Shown here in pieces: positions 16,691-26,663 of a stretch of 64,000 nt of DNA. The position numbers were made by a program, and so were the translations under genes. The first letter of the stretch is position 1. The number at the start of each line of letters is the position of its first letter. This DNA comes from Stakelama flava. Its GTDB lineage: Bacteria; Pseudomonadota; Alphaproteobacteria; Sphingomonadales; Sphingomonadaceae. The notes beneath the pieces were generated by a model, which worked only from the letters and a program-made list of their open reading frames with translations, had not been told where the DNA came from and searched no databases. Location of the stretch: the NCBI RefSeq assembly GCF_019351405.1, contig NZ_JAHWZX010000010.1, positions 1 to 64,000 on the forward strand. The letters run 5' to 3'.

Positions 16691-18856
16691 TTACTCGGGC
16701 ATATGTACGTTCATTCCCGTCCAATAGGCGGCGAAAGCCCAGAGGTTGGAATATTCCTCGATGATCTTGTCGGTCGGCTTGCCTGACCCGTGGCCGGCGC
16801 GCGTCTCGATCGTCACCAGATGCGGTTTGTCGCCGATATCGGCATGCTGAAGCGCGGCAGTGTATTTGAACGTATGCCCCGGCACCACGCGGTCGTCGGT
16901 GTCCGCCGTCGATGCCAGAATCGCAGGATAGTCCTTGCCCGAATGAATGTTGTGATAGGGCGAATAGGAATAGAGGACATCGAAATCCTCCTTCTTCTCC
17001 GGATAGCCGTAATCATCGACCCAGTAGCGCCCGGCAGTAAATTTGTCGAAGCGCAGCATGTCCATCACCCCTACCGCCGGAAGCGCCGCTGCGAACAGGT
17101 CGGGCCGCTGGTTGGTGACCGCGCCGATCAACAACCCGCCGTTCGATCCGCCCTGAATGGCGAGCTTGTCCTTGGTCGTCACGCCTTGCGCGATCAGGTC
17201 CTCGCCCGCGGCGATGAAATCGTCGAACACATTTTGCTTGTTGTGCAACCGGCCGGCATCGTGCCACGCCTTGCCATATTCGCCGCCGCCGCGAAGATTG
17301 GCGACGGCCAGCACCCCGCCCTGCTCCATCCACGCGAGCCGGGTGGAGGAAAAGGCGGGGGTCAGCGGAATGTTGAACCCGCCATAGCCGTACAACAACG
17401 TGGGCGCGGGTTCGCTGATCCCCTTTTTATGCACGATGAACATCGGAACGCGGGTCCCGTCCTTCGAGGTATAGAAGCGCTGCTTCACCTCATACTGGTC
17501 GGGATCGAAATCGACTTGCGGCTTTGCCCAGGCGGTCGCCTCACCGCTGTTGATGTCATAGCGATAGATCGTCGTGGGCGTCGCGAAGCTGGTGAATGCA
17601 AAGAAGGTTTCGTCCGAATCCGCATCGCCGCCAAAGCCCGCCGCGGTGCCGATGCCGGGCAATTCCACCATGCCCAGCGATTTGCCGTCGGGCGCATAAC
17701 GGCGGACCTGCGTCTTCGCATCGACCAGATAGCTGGCGAAAATCCGCCCGCCGGTCATGCTTGCGCTGTCCAGCGTCGCGTCCGATTGCGGCACGATTTC
17801 CTTCATCGTCGCCATCGGATCGGCCGCCGCAACGTCCAGCGTGACGATCCGACCGCGCGGCGCATCCTTGTTGGTGTCGAAATAGAAAGTCGATCCGACA
17901 TTGCCGATCGGCGACCACTGGTTTTCCAGCTTCGCAACGATCGTGCGCGGCTTCGCATCCGCCTTGGTAAGGTCCTTTACCGTGACCGCATAGCGGTTGT
18001 CGGTGCCTTCGCTGGTGATGATGACCAGCCATTTGCCGTCATCGGTAACCTGCGCGCTATGCCCGTATTTGGGATGGTCCGGTGTTTTGTAGACGAGCCG
18101 GTCCGCCGCCTGATCGGTCCCCAGTTTGTGGAAATAAACGGTCTGGTTTTCGTTCGTCGCCTGAAACTTCTCACCGCTCGCCGGTTCGGGAAAGCGCGAA
18201 TAATAGAAGCCCGATCCGTCCTTCGCCCAGGAAAAGTCGGAAAATTTGACCCATTGCAGCTCGTCGGAAAGCTGCTGCCCCGTCGCGACGTTCAGCACCT
18301 TTACCATGCGCCAGTCGGTGCCGCCGTCCTGCACCGCGTACAACAGATATTTTCCGTCTTCCGACGGCACCCATTCGGCAAGCGCGGTCGCGCCGTCGGC
18401 TGACCAGTCATTGGGGTTGAGCAGCACCCTGCCCTCGCCGTTCAGCGAATCGCGCACGAACAGTTCGGCCTGATTCTGCAGCCCGCTATTATGCTGATAG
18501 AAATAATGCCCGCCCTTTTCGGTCGGAATCCCGAAGCGTTCATAATCCATCAGCGCGCGCAGTCGTTTGGCAAAGATATCGCGTCCCGGCAGCGTCGCCA
18601 GATAGGCGTCGGTGACCTTGTTCTCCGCCGCGACCCAGTCGGCCACCTCCTTGTCCTCTCGGACATCGTTTTCCAGCCAGCGATACGGATCGGCGACCTT
18701 CGTCCCGAAATAATCGTCAACCACGTCACCGCGACGCGTTTCGGGATAGTGCAACTGGCTGGTAGGCATCGCGGTCGTGGTCTCCGAACTGGTCTGAGCG
18801 TTGAGCGGCCCCGCCGCGAACAGCAGCGGCAGAGCGAGCAGGGTCAAGCGGCGCAT
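16691..18856 (-). CDS. Prolyl oligopeptidase, S9A family, exported
   Basis: A 721-residue serine peptidase that cuts after proline in short peptides. It has a signal peptide (MRRLTLLALPLLFAAGPLNA), a seven-blade propeller domain, and a C-terminal alpha/beta hydrolase domain. The catalytic Ser is in IQGGSNGGLL, the Asp in DTDDRVVPGH and the His in ETRAGHGSGK. The N-terminal motif DDYFGTKVADPYRWLE is characteristic of the family. With its signal peptide it should work in the periplasm. Confidence 0.93.
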   Translation of the reverse strand: MRRLTLLALPLLFAAGPLNAQTSSETTTAMPTSQLHYPETRRGDVVDDYFGTKVADPYRWLENDVREDKEVADWVAAENKVTDAYLATLPGRDIFAKRLRALMDYERFGIPTEKGGHYFYQHNSGLQNQAELFVRDSLNGEGRVLLNPNDWSADGATALAEWVPSEDGKYLLYAVQDGGTDWRMVKVLNVATGQQLSDELQWVKFSDFSWAKDGSGFYYSRFPEPASGEKFQATNENQTVYFHKLGTDQAADRLVYKTPDHPKYGHSAQVTDDGKWLVIITSEGTDNRYAVTVKDLTKADAKPRTIVAKLENQWSPIGNVGSTFYFDTNKDAPRGRIVTLDVAAADPMATMKEIVPQSDATLDSASMTGGRIFASYLVDAKTQVRRYAPDGKSLGMVELPGIGTAAGFGGDADSDETFFAFTSFATPTTIYRYDINSGEATAWAKPQVDFDPDQYEVKQRFYTSKDGTRVPMFIVHKKGISEPAPTLLYGYGGFNIPLTPAFSSTRLAWMEQGGVLAVANLRGGGEYGKAWHDAGRLHNKQNVFDDFIAAGEDLIAQGVTTKDKLAIQGGSNGGLLIGAVTNQRPDLFAAALPAVGVMDMLRFDKFTAGRYWVDDYGYPEKKEDFDVLYSYSPYHNIHSGKDYPAILASTADTDDRVVPGHTFKYTAALQHADIGDKPHLVTIETRAGHGSGKPTDKIIEEYSNLWAFAAYWTGMNVHMPE

Positions 18857-18956
18857 TGAAATTCCCCCCGAAACAAAAGTGCCCGCACCGTAGATAGCGA
18901 CAGCATCTTTCTCAAGCGGCCTGCGTAGGCCGAAACACGGGCACCTCTCACCACCT

Positions 18957-19047
18957 CGTCATTGCGAGCCCGCGGCGCGGGCGAAGTAATCCAGCGGCGG
19001 CATGCGGGTCGCTGGATCGCCGCGTCGCTTCGCTACTCGCGATGACG
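18957..19047. repeat. Palindromic intergenic repeat (CGTCATTGCGAG type)
   Basis: CGTCATTGCGAG at the left end is answered by CTCGCGATGACG at the right, with inner arms AATCCAGC and GCTGGATC. This is a roughly 90-base imperfect palindrome of a kind I know as a widespread dispersed element in alphaproteobacteria. It sits between the oligopeptidase start and the rplQ terminator. Apart from it and the terminator, the 310-base gap 18857-19166 holds nothing I recognise. Confidence 0.75.
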
Positions 19048-19083
19048 AAGCGCGGGAACTCCGCCCCTGCGACCTTCCGGCCA

Positions 19084-19138
19084 AAAAACAAAACCCGCCC
19101 CGCGCCGCCCTGTCGGAACAGGCGCGCGGGGCGGGTCT
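19084..19138 (-). terminator. Intrinsic terminator after rplQ
   Basis: On the minus strand a long GC-rich stem (ACCCGCCCCGCGC arm and its complement, small mismatches near the loop TTCCGA) is followed by TTTTGTTTTTT. It ends the ribosomal alpha operon. Confidence 0.9.
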
Positions 19139-19166
19139 TGCTCAACCCATAAAAGGCTTACGGAGA

Positions 19167-19589
19167 TCAGGCCGCGTCTTCGAAATCCTCATCGGTCATG
19201 ACCGGACCCGAATCCTGCCCCTTGGCATCGACGTCACGATCGACGAATTCGATGACCGCCATCGGCGAAGCGTCCGACGCGCGAATACCGGCCTTGATGA
19301 TGCGGGTATAGCCACCGTTGCGGCTAGCATAGCGATCGGCGAACACGTCGAACAGCTTGACGAGCTGCGTGTCGTCCATCAGCCGCGCTGCAGCGAGCCG
19401 ACGGTTCGACAGGCCGCCCTTCTTGGCCAGCGTCACCAGCTTCTCGACATAGGGGCGAAGTTCCTTCGCCTTGGCAAGCGTGGTGGTGATCTGTTCATGC
19501 TTGATGAGCGAAGCCGACATGTTGCGCAAAAGCGCCTGACGGTGGGCGGAGGTGCGCTGCAGCTTACGGCCGCCATAACGATGACGCAT
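19167..19589 (-). CDS. rplQ: 50S ribosomal protein L17
   Basis: Starts [20 protein letters not shown], the invariant L17 N-terminus. At 140 residues it is longer than E. coli L17 (127), with an acidic tail ([12 protein letters not shown]). AAGGA six bases before ATG 19589 fixes the start. It is separated from rpoA by an unusually long structured gap of 262 bases and is followed by the terminator at 19084-19138. Confidence 0.97.
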   Translation of the reverse strand: MRHRYGGRKLQRTSAHRQALLRNMSASLIKHEQITTTLAKAKELRPYVEKLVTLAKKGGLSNRRLAAARLMDDTQLVKLFDVFADRYASRNGGYTRIIKAGIRASDASPMAVIEFVDRDVDAKGQDSGPVMTDEDFEDAA

Positions 19590-19705
19590 GGTATTTCCTT
19601 TCCGTTCGTACCGGGGCCGTTTTACGGACCTCCCCGGGCCAGGCAGGGACGGCTGGCCTGCTCCAAAAATCCGTCGCCTTCCCGACCGGGAAGGCCCCAA
19701 ACGCT

Positions 19706-19740
19706 TACGCCGTCATTCCCGCGGAAGTGGGGAATCCGGC
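19706..19740. repeat. Short dispersed-repeat-like sequence (CGTCATTCCCGCG type)
   Basis: CGTCATTCCCGCGGAAG and the following GGGGAATCC resemble a dispersed repeat common in sphingomonads and other alphaproteobacteria. Only one copy is in this window, so the call rests on recollection of the motif. Confidence 0.4.
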
Positions 19741-19778
19741 CAAAGACGGCGACGCCGCGGCAAAGCCGCATCGTCAGA

Positions 19779-19856
19779 CGGGTCGGCACTGCCGACCCGC
19801 TGGCCGTGCTGATTGCTGAAACGGCGGATAGACTTGGCTATCCGCCTGCAATCAGC
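19779..19856 (-). other. Nested RNA hairpins in the rpoA-rplQ gap
   Basis: Two structures follow rpoA. First, outer arms GCTGATTGC (19808-19816) and GCAATCAGC (19848-19856) enclose inner arms GGCGGATAG (19823-19831) and CTATCCGCC (19838-19846); the outer right arm covers the rpoA stop codon. Second, CGGGTCGGC-ACT-GCCGACCCG lies at 19779-19799. No U-run follows, so these look more like mRNA-processing or attenuation elements than terminators. Confidence 0.65.
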
Positions 19857-20913
19857 CCAGAATCTCCTGTTCGAGCTTCTTGGCCATTTCCTCGATATTT
19901 TCCGGCGGCCAGCCAGGGATTTCCATCCCGAGGCGAAGGCCCATCGAGCTCAGGACTTCCTTGATCTCGTTAAGGCTCTTACGACCGAAATTCGGCGTGC
20001 GAAGCATCTCGGCCTCGGTCTTCTGAACCAGATCGCCGATATAGATGATATTGTCGTTCTTCAGGCAGTTGGCCGAACGCACCGACAGTTCCAGTTCGTC
20101 GACCTTCTTGAGGAGGTAACGATTGATCTGCGCGGTATCGCCACCGGCTTCGCCCGCCGCCGGAGCAGCCTGACCCGCCGGGGCCTGTGCAGGCATCGCC
20201 GAATCGTCGAAATGCACGAACAGCGCTAGCTGGTCCTGAAGGATACGCGCGGCATAGGCCACGGCATCTTCCGGCGTCACCGTGCCATCGGTTTCGATCG
20301 ACAGCGTCAGCTTGTCATAATCGAGTTCCTGACCGACGCGGGTGTTTTCCACCTTGTACGAAACCTGGCGAACCGGGCTGTACAGCGCATCGACCGGGAT
20401 CAGACCGATCGGCGCGTCGGCGGGGCGGTTGCCCGCCGCGGGAACATAGCCCTTTCCGGTATCGGCGGTCAGTTCCATGTTCAGCGTCGCGCCCTCATCC
20501 AGATGGCAAAGGACGAGGTCGGGATTGGTCACTTCGATATCGCCGCTGACCGCGATGTCGCCGGCCTTCACCTCTGCGGGGCCGGTTGCCGAAAGCTGAA
20601 GCCGCTTGGGGCCTTCGCCCTGCATTTTCAGCGCGATCTGCTTCACGTTCAGGACGATATCCGTTACATCCTCACGCACACCGGCGAGCGAAGAGAATTC
20701 GTGGAGCACATTCTCGATCTTGAGCGACGTTACCGCCGCACCCTGAAGCGACGAGAGCAGAACGCGGCGAAGCGCATTGCCGAGCGTCAGGCCGAAACCG
20801 CGCTCCAGCGGCTCGGCAACGAACGTCGCCTTGCGCTTTGAATCGCCGCCCGACTTCTTCTCGAGGCCATTGGGCTTCTTGAGTTCCTGCCAGTTCTTTG
20901 CGTTGACAGACAC
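19852..20913 (-). CDS. rpoA: RNA polymerase alpha subunit
   Basis: A 353-residue alpha subunit: N-terminal dimerisation domain ([17 protein letters not shown] motif), then a linker, then a C-terminal domain with [13 protein letters not shown] and [13 protein letters not shown] for UP-element and activator contact. The linker region around 240-260 is Ala/Gly/Pro-rich and makes the protein longer than the 329 of E. coli. It starts with GTG at 20911-20913 behind AGGGGA. Confidence 0.97.
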   Translation of the reverse strand: MSVNAKNWQELKKPNGLEKKSGGDSKRKATFVAEPLERGFGLTLGNALRRVLLSSLQGAAVTSLKIENVLHEFSSLAGVREDVTDIVLNVKQIALKMQGEGPKRLQLSATGPAEVKAGDIAVSGDIEVTNPDLVLCHLDEGATLNMELTADTGKGYVPAAGNRPADAPIGLIPVDALYSPVRQVSYKVENTRVGQELDYDKLTLSIETDGTVTPEDAVAYAARILQDQLALFVHFDDSAMPAQAPAGQAAPAAGEAGGDTAQINRYLLKKVDELELSVRSANCLKNDNIIYIGDLVQKTEAEMLRTPNFGRKSLNEIKEVLSSMGLRLGMEIPGWPPENIEEMAKKLEQEILG

Positions 20914-21014
20914 GGGCTTCCCCTAGGTTGGGCGGGAAAAGGGGCGATTCCCGCCGAAAAAACCGATGCGAACAAAGCGAGCGTTTGTAAGAACGCTTTG
21001 TTCCGACGGCGAAA

Positions 21015-21404
21015 TCAGACGCGGCGGCGCTTCGACGGACGAACGCCGTTGTGCGGGATCGGGGTCACGTCGCGGATCGACGTGATCTGGAAACCGACCG
21101 CCTGCAGCGCGCGAAGCGCCGATTCGCGGCCCGAACCCGGACCCTTCACTTCGACTTCCAGCGTGCGGACGCCATGATCGGCGGCCTTGCGCCCGGCATC
21201 CTCCGCCGCGACCTGCGCGGCATAGGGCGTCGACTTGCGGCTGCCCTTAAAACCCATCATGCCGGCCGAAGACCAGCTGATCGCATTGCCCTGCGCGTCG
21301 GTGATGGTGATCATCGTGTTGTTGAAGCTGGCGTTCACATGGGCGACGCCGGCCGAGATGTTTTTGCGTTCACGCCTGCGAAGGCGCTGCGGTTCACGTG
21401 CCAT
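21015..21404 (-). CDS. rpsK: 30S ribosomal protein S11
   Basis: 129 residues, identical in length to E. coli S11, with the conserved [14 protein letters not shown] and the C-terminal [10 protein letters not shown]. It lies between rpsM and rpoA in the usual alpha-operon order, with about 100-base spacers on each side. Confidence 0.97.
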   Translation of the reverse strand: MAREPQRLRRRERKNISAGVAHVNASFNNTMITITDAQGNAISWSSAGMMGFKGSRKSTPYAAQVAAEDAGRKAADHGVRTLEVEVKGPGSGRESALRALQAVGFQITSIRDVTPIPHNGVRPSKRRRV

Positions 21405-21512
21405 TGATTTGATGTCCTGACCTGAAATCTCAATACAGAGAGCGGGAGGCTATCTGCCTCGTACCGGCCTCCGGCGGAGAAAAAGCAGAAAATCGTCCTC
21501 GGACGATTTTCC

Positions 21513-21881
21513 TTACTTTTTCTTGCCCGCGATCGGCTTTGCCTTGCCCTTGCGGGTCCGCGCATTGGTGTGCGTGCGCTGGCCGCGAACCGGCAGGCCC
21601 TTACGGTGCCGAAGCCCGCGATAGCAGGCGAGGTCCATCAACCGCTTGATGTTCATCGCGGTTTCGCGGCGAAGATCGCCTTCAACCGTGTACCCGGCAT
21701 CGATCGCTTCACGCAGGTGAAGGACTTCCTGATCGGTCAGGTCCTGCACGCGGCGTTCCGGCGCGATGTTCAGATTCTGGGTGATTTCCTTCGCCTTGGC
21801 CTGGCCAATGCCGTGGATATACTGAAGCGCGATCACCACGCGCTTGTTGGTCGGGATGTTGACACCCGCAATACGTGCCAT
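21513..21881 (-). CDS. rpsM: 30S ribosomal protein S13
   Basis: Starts [19 protein letters not shown] and has [18 protein letters not shown], the S13 core that meets 23S rRNA at the subunit bridge; 122 residues. I chose ATG at 21881 (conserved N-terminus, GGGAG upstream). It is the first gene of the alpha operon here, with gdhA rather than adk upstream. Confidence 0.97.
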   Translation of the reverse strand: MARIAGVNIPTNKRVVIALQYIHGIGQAKAKEITQNLNIAPERRVQDLTDQEVLHLREAIDAGYTVEGDLRRETAMNIKRLMDLACYRGLRHRKGLPVRGQRTHTNARTRKGKAKPIAGKKK

Positions 21882-22097
21882 GAGTTTGTTTTCTCCCAGC
21901 TCCACGAGGTGCGCATGGCAGCGTTCACCCCATCTCGTCGCGTTAAATATTCCGCAACGCAAGCGACCGGCGTGCGCACGATAACGCCGCCGGAAACACC
22001 TTCGTATCGGAATTACGGCTCCGCTTAGGTCCAACGCGATCCGCTGTCAAGCGAAGCGTCGCCGACGCACCCACGCGCGCCGACGCAAATCGCTATC

Positions 22098-23450
22098 CTA
22101 TACCACGCCATAGGCAAGCATCGCGTCAGCCACCTTGCGAAAACCCGCGACGTTCGCGCCCCTGACATAATCGCAATAATCGCCCTTGCCATCGGTGCCG
22201 TCGTCGCGGCAACGCTGGTGAATATCCCGCATGATATCGACCAACAGGCCCTGTACCTGATCCTTGTCCCAGGAACGGCGTTCCGAATTCTGGCTCATCT
22301 CCAGACCCGACACCGCCACGCCTCCGGCATTCGCGGCCTTGCCCGGCGCATACAGGATGCGCGCTTCCTTGAACGCCTTCACGCCGTCGCGCTCGGTCGG
22401 CATGTTCGCCCCTTCGGCAACCGCGATACAGCCATTATCGAGCAGCGTGCGCGCGTCATCGCCGCTCAATTCGTTCTGCGTCGCGCATGGCATCGCAATG
22501 TCGCATTTCACGCCCCAAGGTTTTTTGCCCTTGTGAAAACGCGCCCCGGAAAATTCATCGGCATAGTCGGCGATCTCTCCGCCGCGCCGCCCCTTATGCT
22601 CCTTAATCCAGCCGATCTTTTCGGCGTCGACCCCGTCGGGATCGTGAATGAACCCCTTGCTGTCGGACATCGCGACCACCCTCGCGCCAAGGTCGGTTGC
22701 CTTTTCCGCGGCATGGGTGGCGACATTGCCCGATCCCGAAATCACGACATCCAGACCATCAAGGTCGCGGCCCTGCGTATCGAGCATCGAGCGCAGGAAA
22801 TACACCGCGCCATAGCCGGTGGCTTCGGGCCGGATCAGCGACCCGCCATATTCCAGCCCCTTGCCGGTCAGCACCCCGGTAAAGCGATTGGTGATCCGCT
22901 TATACTGGCCGAACATAAACCCGATTTCGCGCGACCCGACCCCGATATCGCCCGCCGGTACGTCGATATCCGCGCCGACATGGCGGTACAGTTCGGTCAT
23001 GAAACTCTGGCAGAAGCGCATGATTTCCCGCTCGGAGCGGCCTTTGGGATTGAAATCCGCCCCGCCCTTGCCGCCACCCATGGGAAGGCCGGTGAGCGAA
23101 TTCTTGAACGTCTGCTCGAACGCAAGGAATTTGAGCACGCTCTCCGTCACGCTCGGATGAAAGCGCAGCCCGCCTTTATAGGGCCCGATGGCATTGTTGT
23201 TCTGCACCCGGTAGCCGCGCTGAACGCAGATATCGCCATCGTCATTTTCCCAACAAATGCGAAAGCTGATCACCCGATCGGGTTCGCTCATCCGCCGCAA
23301 AATCTGCTGGTGATGATATTCGGGATTTTCGGCGATGAGCGCTTCGACATCCTCGGCCACTTCGCGCACTGCCTGTACGAATTCGGGTTGATTGGGATTG
23401 CGCTCTTTCAGGTCTTCCAGAAAATCGTTCAGCTTCGGGCGCTGCGCCAT
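22098..23450 (-). CDS. gdhA: NADP-type glutamate dehydrogenase
   Basis: A 450-residue hexameric-class enzyme that aminates 2-oxoglutarate to glutamate, joining ammonia to carbon metabolism. The active-site motif LPMGGGKGGADF carries the catalytic lysine, VISGSGNVATHAAE is the dinucleotide-binding turn, and the substrate segment YKGGLRFHPSV is intact. GGAG seven bases before ATG 23450 sets the start. It sits inside the ribosomal cluster between adk and rpsM, behind the adk terminator, so it should have its own promoter in 23451-23575. Confidence 0.95.
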   Translation of the reverse strand: MAQRPKLNDFLEDLKERNPNQPEFVQAVREVAEDVEALIAENPEYHHQQILRRMSEPDRVISFRICWENDDGDICVQRGYRVQNNNAIGPYKGGLRFHPSVTESVLKFLAFEQTFKNSLTGLPMGGGKGGADFNPKGRSEREIMRFCQSFMTELYRHVGADIDVPAGDIGVGSREIGFMFGQYKRITNRFTGVLTGKGLEYGGSLIRPEATGYGAVYFLRSMLDTQGRDLDGLDVVISGSGNVATHAAEKATDLGARVVAMSDSKGFIHDPDGVDAEKIGWIKEHKGRRGGEIADYADEFSGARFHKGKKPWGVKCDIAMPCATQNELSGDDARTLLDNGCIAVAEGANMPTERDGVKAFKEARILYAPGKAANAGGVAVSGLEMSQNSERRSWDKDQVQGLLVDIMRDIHQRCRDDGTDGKGDYCDYVRGANVAGFRKVADAMLAYGVV

Positions 23451-23575
23451 ATATCTGCTCCAGTTGCGGGCGGTAGCGGCTGCAGCCGGGAGGGGCGTTG
23501 ATATGCACCTGGCGTGATCCGCGATGATCGGGACAGGCCAAAACGCACTACACAAAGCAAATGTCCCCGAAACGA

Positions 23576-23606
23576 AGAAAAGCCGGCGCATGTCGCACCG
23601 GCTTTC
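23576..23606 (-). terminator. Terminator after adk
   Basis: AAAGCCGG ... CCGGCTTTTCTTC on the minus strand forms a compact hairpin with a partial U-run just after the adk stop. It separates gdhA from the spc operon transcript. Confidence 0.75.
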
Positions 23607-23638
23607 CCATATAGACGCTGATTTCAGAGGCTCGGCGT

Positions 23639-24292
23639 TCAGGACTTCCGGTCGAGAATCGCCTCGATCTCGCGCGTGACGTCGTCGATCTGCCCCATGC
23701 CGTCGACACGATGAACAAGCCTGCGTGCTTCATAGATCGGCAGGATCGGCGCGGTCTTGGCACGATATTCGGCCATGCGGGTACGCACCGTTTCCGCATT
23801 ATCGTCGGGTCGGCGCTTGAATTCATGGCTGCCGCACTTGTCGCACACGCCCGCCTGTCTGGGCAGCTTGTATTTGTCGTGATAGCCCGCCCCGCATTCG
23901 GCGCAGGTAAACCGACCGACGATGCGCTCGACCAGCGCATCTTCATCGACCTTCAACTCGATTACGTAATCGAGCTTGCGGCCGCGCTCGCCCAGCAGGA
24001 TATCGAGCGCCTCAGCCTGCGCGGCAGTGCGCGGATAGCCGTCGAAAATCGCGCCGGTATTCGCTTCGAGCCGGTCGAGCCGTTCGCCGATGATCGCCGA
24101 AACGATCGCGTCGGACACCAGTTCACCGGCGTCCATCACCGCTTTCGCCTTCACGCCTACCGGACTTTGATCCTTCACCGCGGCGCGCAGCATGTCGCCC
24201 GTCGACAGCTGCACCATGCCGCGGTCCTTTTCGAGCCGGCTGGCCTGGGTGCCCTTACCCGCCCCCGGCGGACCAAGCAGGATGATGTTCAC
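23639..24292 (-). CDS. adk: Adenylate kinase
   Basis: Interconverts ATP + AMP and 2 ADP. The 217-residue long-lid form has the P-loop GPPGAGKGTQ at 7-16, the FDGYPRT motif, and a Cys4 zinc lid (CAECGAGYH ... CDKCG). The start is GTG at 24290-24292 with AGGGGA upstream. It lies directly after secY, as is common. Confidence 0.96.
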   Translation of the reverse strand: MNIILLGPPGAGKGTQASRLEKDRGMVQLSTGDMLRAAVKDQSPVGVKAKAVMDAGELVSDAIVSAIIGERLDRLEANTGAIFDGYPRTAAQAEALDILLGERGRKLDYVIELKVDEDALVERIVGRFTCAECGAGYHDKYKLPRQAGVCDKCGSHEFKRRPDDNAETVRTRMAEYRAKTAPILPIYEARRLVHRVDGMGQIDDVTREIEAILDRKS

Positions 24293-24340
24293 GCACGCTT
24301 CCCCTGTTACCGTGATTGCCGCCGATACCGGCGAACGTCG

Positions 24341-25705
24341 TCAACGCAGACGTCCGCCCTTCAGCTTCGCCTTCTTGATCAGGTCGCCATATTGATGCGC
24401 CAGCAAATGCGACTGTATCTGCGCCACCGTGTCCATCGTCACATTGACCACGATCAACAGGCTCGTCCCGCCCAGCAGGAAGGAAATGCCCATCTGCGCG
24501 ATCAGATATTCGGGCAACAGGCAGATCAGCGCCAGATAGGCCGCGCCGATCACCGTGATACGAGTCAGCACATAGTCCAGATAGGTCTCGGTGTTCTTGC
24601 CCGGACGGATGCCGGGAATGAACCCGCCATAGCGCTTCAGATTGTCCGCCGTCTCTTCGGGATTGAACACGACCGCGGTGTAGAAGAACGAGAAGAATAC
24701 GATACCCGCACCGTATAGCAGCATATAGACCAGCGATCCGTGCTGGAGATACTGGTTCAGCGTCAGCACGATATCGCCCCAGGTGCTTTCGCCCGACACC
24801 TTGTTCCCGGCGAACTGGCTGATCGTCAGCGGCATCAGCAACAGCGAAGAGGCGAAGATCGGCGGGATGACGCCCGCGGTGTTGATCTTCAGCGGCAAAT
24901 GGCTGCGATCGGCATGGACGCCGCGCGCGGTCTGTCGCTTGGGATACTGGATCAGGATACGCCGCTGCGCCCGTTCCATGAAACAGATGAACAGCACCAG
25001 ACCCGCCACCGCTGCAATGACCACCACGATCGTCAGCGGGTTGACCGATCCCGAACGGCCGCCTTCGAACAACTGGGCCAGCGTGACCGGCAGGTTGGCG
25101 ACGATGCCTGCCATGATGATCAGCGAAATGCCGTTGCCAATACCGCGGCTGGTGATCTGTTCGCCCAGCCACATCAGGAACATCGTGCCGCCGATCAGCG
25201 ACACCACCGCCGCGACGCGGAAGATCATGCCCGGCGCGACCACCGCCTGAACTCCCTGGTTGGCGCCCAGCGCCTCAAGCCCGGCGGCAAGGAAATATCC
25301 CTGCACCGCCGTCAGCCCGACCGTGCCATAACGGGTATATTGGTTCAGCTTCTTGCGGCCCGATTCGCCTTCCTTCTTGATCGCGGCGAGTTGCGGGCTG
25401 AGCGAAGTGGCGAGCTGCACCACGATCGATGCGGTGATGTACGGCATCACGCCCAGCGCGGTGACGCTCATGCGCTTGAGCGACCCACCCGAAAAGCTAT
25501 TGAAGAAATCAAGGACGCCGCCGGAGGTGTGCTGCGCCAGCAGGCCCAGCGCCGTAGGGTCGATCCCCGGCAGCGGGACATAGCTCAGCATCCGGAAGAT
25601 GATGAGGGCGCCCAGCGTGAACCACAGCCGCTTCTTCAGCTCGGTGGCCTGGCTGAAATTGGCGAGGCTAAGCCCCGCGCCCATTTGATCGGCAGAACTC
25701 GCCAT
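24341..25705 (-). CDS. secY: Protein translocase subunit SecY
   Basis: The 454-residue channel of the Sec machinery with ten membrane helices. Visible landmarks are LSYVPLPGIDPTAL after TM1, the plug region GGSLKRMSVTALGVMPYI and the basic loop NLKRYGGFIPGIRPGKNTE that contacts the ribosome and SecA. It is the last membrane gene of the spc operon, following rplO. Confidence 0.97.
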   Translation of the reverse strand: MASSADQMGAGLSLANFSQATELKKRLWFTLGALIIFRMLSYVPLPGIDPTALGLLAQHTSGGVLDFFNSFSGGSLKRMSVTALGVMPYITASIVVQLATSLSPQLAAIKKEGESGRKKLNQYTRYGTVGLTAVQGYFLAAGLEALGANQGVQAVVAPGMIFRVAAVVSLIGGTMFLMWLGEQITSRGIGNGISLIIMAGIVANLPVTLAQLFEGGRSGSVNPLTIVVVIAAVAGLVLFICFMERAQRRILIQYPKRQTARGVHADRSHLPLKINTAGVIPPIFASSLLLMPLTISQFAGNKVSGESTWGDIVLTLNQYLQHGSLVYMLLYGAGIVFFSFFYTAVVFNPEETADNLKRYGGFIPGIRPGKNTETYLDYVLTRITVIGAAYLALICLLPEYLIAQMGISFLLGGTSLLIVVNVTMDTVAQIQSHLLAHQYGDLIKKAKLKGGRLR

Positions 25706-25819
25706 GTTTATCTACACGTCCTGAAATGATGAACGGCGGAAACGGCAAACACCGCTCCCGCCGCCCCATATAATGAAGTGCACAGGCTTGTCTAAGCCAG
25801 TGTCACGGGCCGCGGGAAA

Positions 25820-26353
25820 TCAGTCCCCGGCCTTTGCCTTGTTCTTCGACTGGCCCTTGCCCTTCTTGGCGGCGGCCTTTTCCGAAGCGGGCACGACCTC
25901 GATCACCTCGATCGAACCACCGGCCTTCTCGACCGCTTCCTTCGCGCCCTTGGACGCACCGGCAACGATGAACTTCGCCTTCGCGGTCAGCTCACCCTTG
26001 CCCAGCAGGCGGACGCCGTCCTTGCCACCGCGCGCCAGATTGGCGGCCTTCAGCGCGGCATGGTCGATATCCTTCGATGCATCCAGCTTCTTGGCGTCGA
26101 TCGCCTTCTGCACCGTGCCCAGATTCACCTCGGCATAATCCTTGGCGAAGGGGTTGTTAAAGCCGCGCTTTGGCAGGCGCATGTGGAGCGGCATCTGACC
26201 GCCCTCGAAACCGTTGATCGAAACGCCCGAGCGCGCCTTGGCGCCCTTCTGGCCGCGACCGGCGGTCTTGCCCTTGCCCGAACCGATGCCGCGTCCGACG
26301 CGCATCCGGCCCTTGCGGGCGCCTTCATTATCGCGGAGTTCGTTGATCTTCAT
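25820..26353 (-). CDS. rplO: 50S ribosomal protein L15
   Basis: Starts [20 protein letters not shown] and has the Gly/Lys-rich [17 protein letters not shown] of L15. At 177 residues it exceeds E. coli L15 (144); the extra part is a Lys/Ala-rich C-terminal tail ([18 protein letters not shown]). It belongs to the spc operon between rpmD and secY. Confidence 0.96.
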   Translation of the reverse strand: MKINELRDNEGARKGRMRVGRGIGSGKGKTAGRGQKGAKARSGVSINGFEGGQMPLHMRLPKRGFNNPFAKDYAEVNLGTVQKAIDAKKLDASKDIDHAALKAANLARGGKDGVRLLGKGELTAKAKFIVAGASKGAKEAVEKAGGSIEVIEVVPASEKAAAKKGKGQSKNKAKAGD

Positions 26354-26456
26354 AACTATGCACTCGCTTTCGCTTTGTTCGCGCTTGAAAAACAGGAAGG
26401 GGGCCGCTTAGCCCCCTTCCCCATATTTGTCATCACCGAATTGCGCTTTCGCGCGA

Positions 26457-26657
26457 TCAGCCTTCGGCTTCGACGGTGACCATGTGATGCACCTTCTGGA
26501 TCATGCCCCGTACCTCAGGCGTGTCCACCAGCTCGCTGGTCTTGTGCATCTTGCCCAGGCCAAGGCCGGTCAGCGTGGCGCGCTGCGCCTTGTCGCGCCG
26601 GATCGGCGAACCGGTCTGGGTGACCTTGATGGTCTTCTTGTCGTTCTTTTTCGCCAT
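26457..26657 (-). CDS. rpmD: 50S ribosomal protein L30
   Basis: A 66-residue L30: [27 protein letters not shown], then [14 protein letters not shown]. Six bases separate it from rpsE, and a roughly 100-base spacer leads to rplO. Confidence 0.95.
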   Translation of the reverse strand: MAKKNDKKTIKVTQTGSPIRRDKAQRATLTGLGLGKMHKTSELVDTPEVRGMIQKVHHMVTVEAEG

Positions 26658-26663
26658 GACGGT

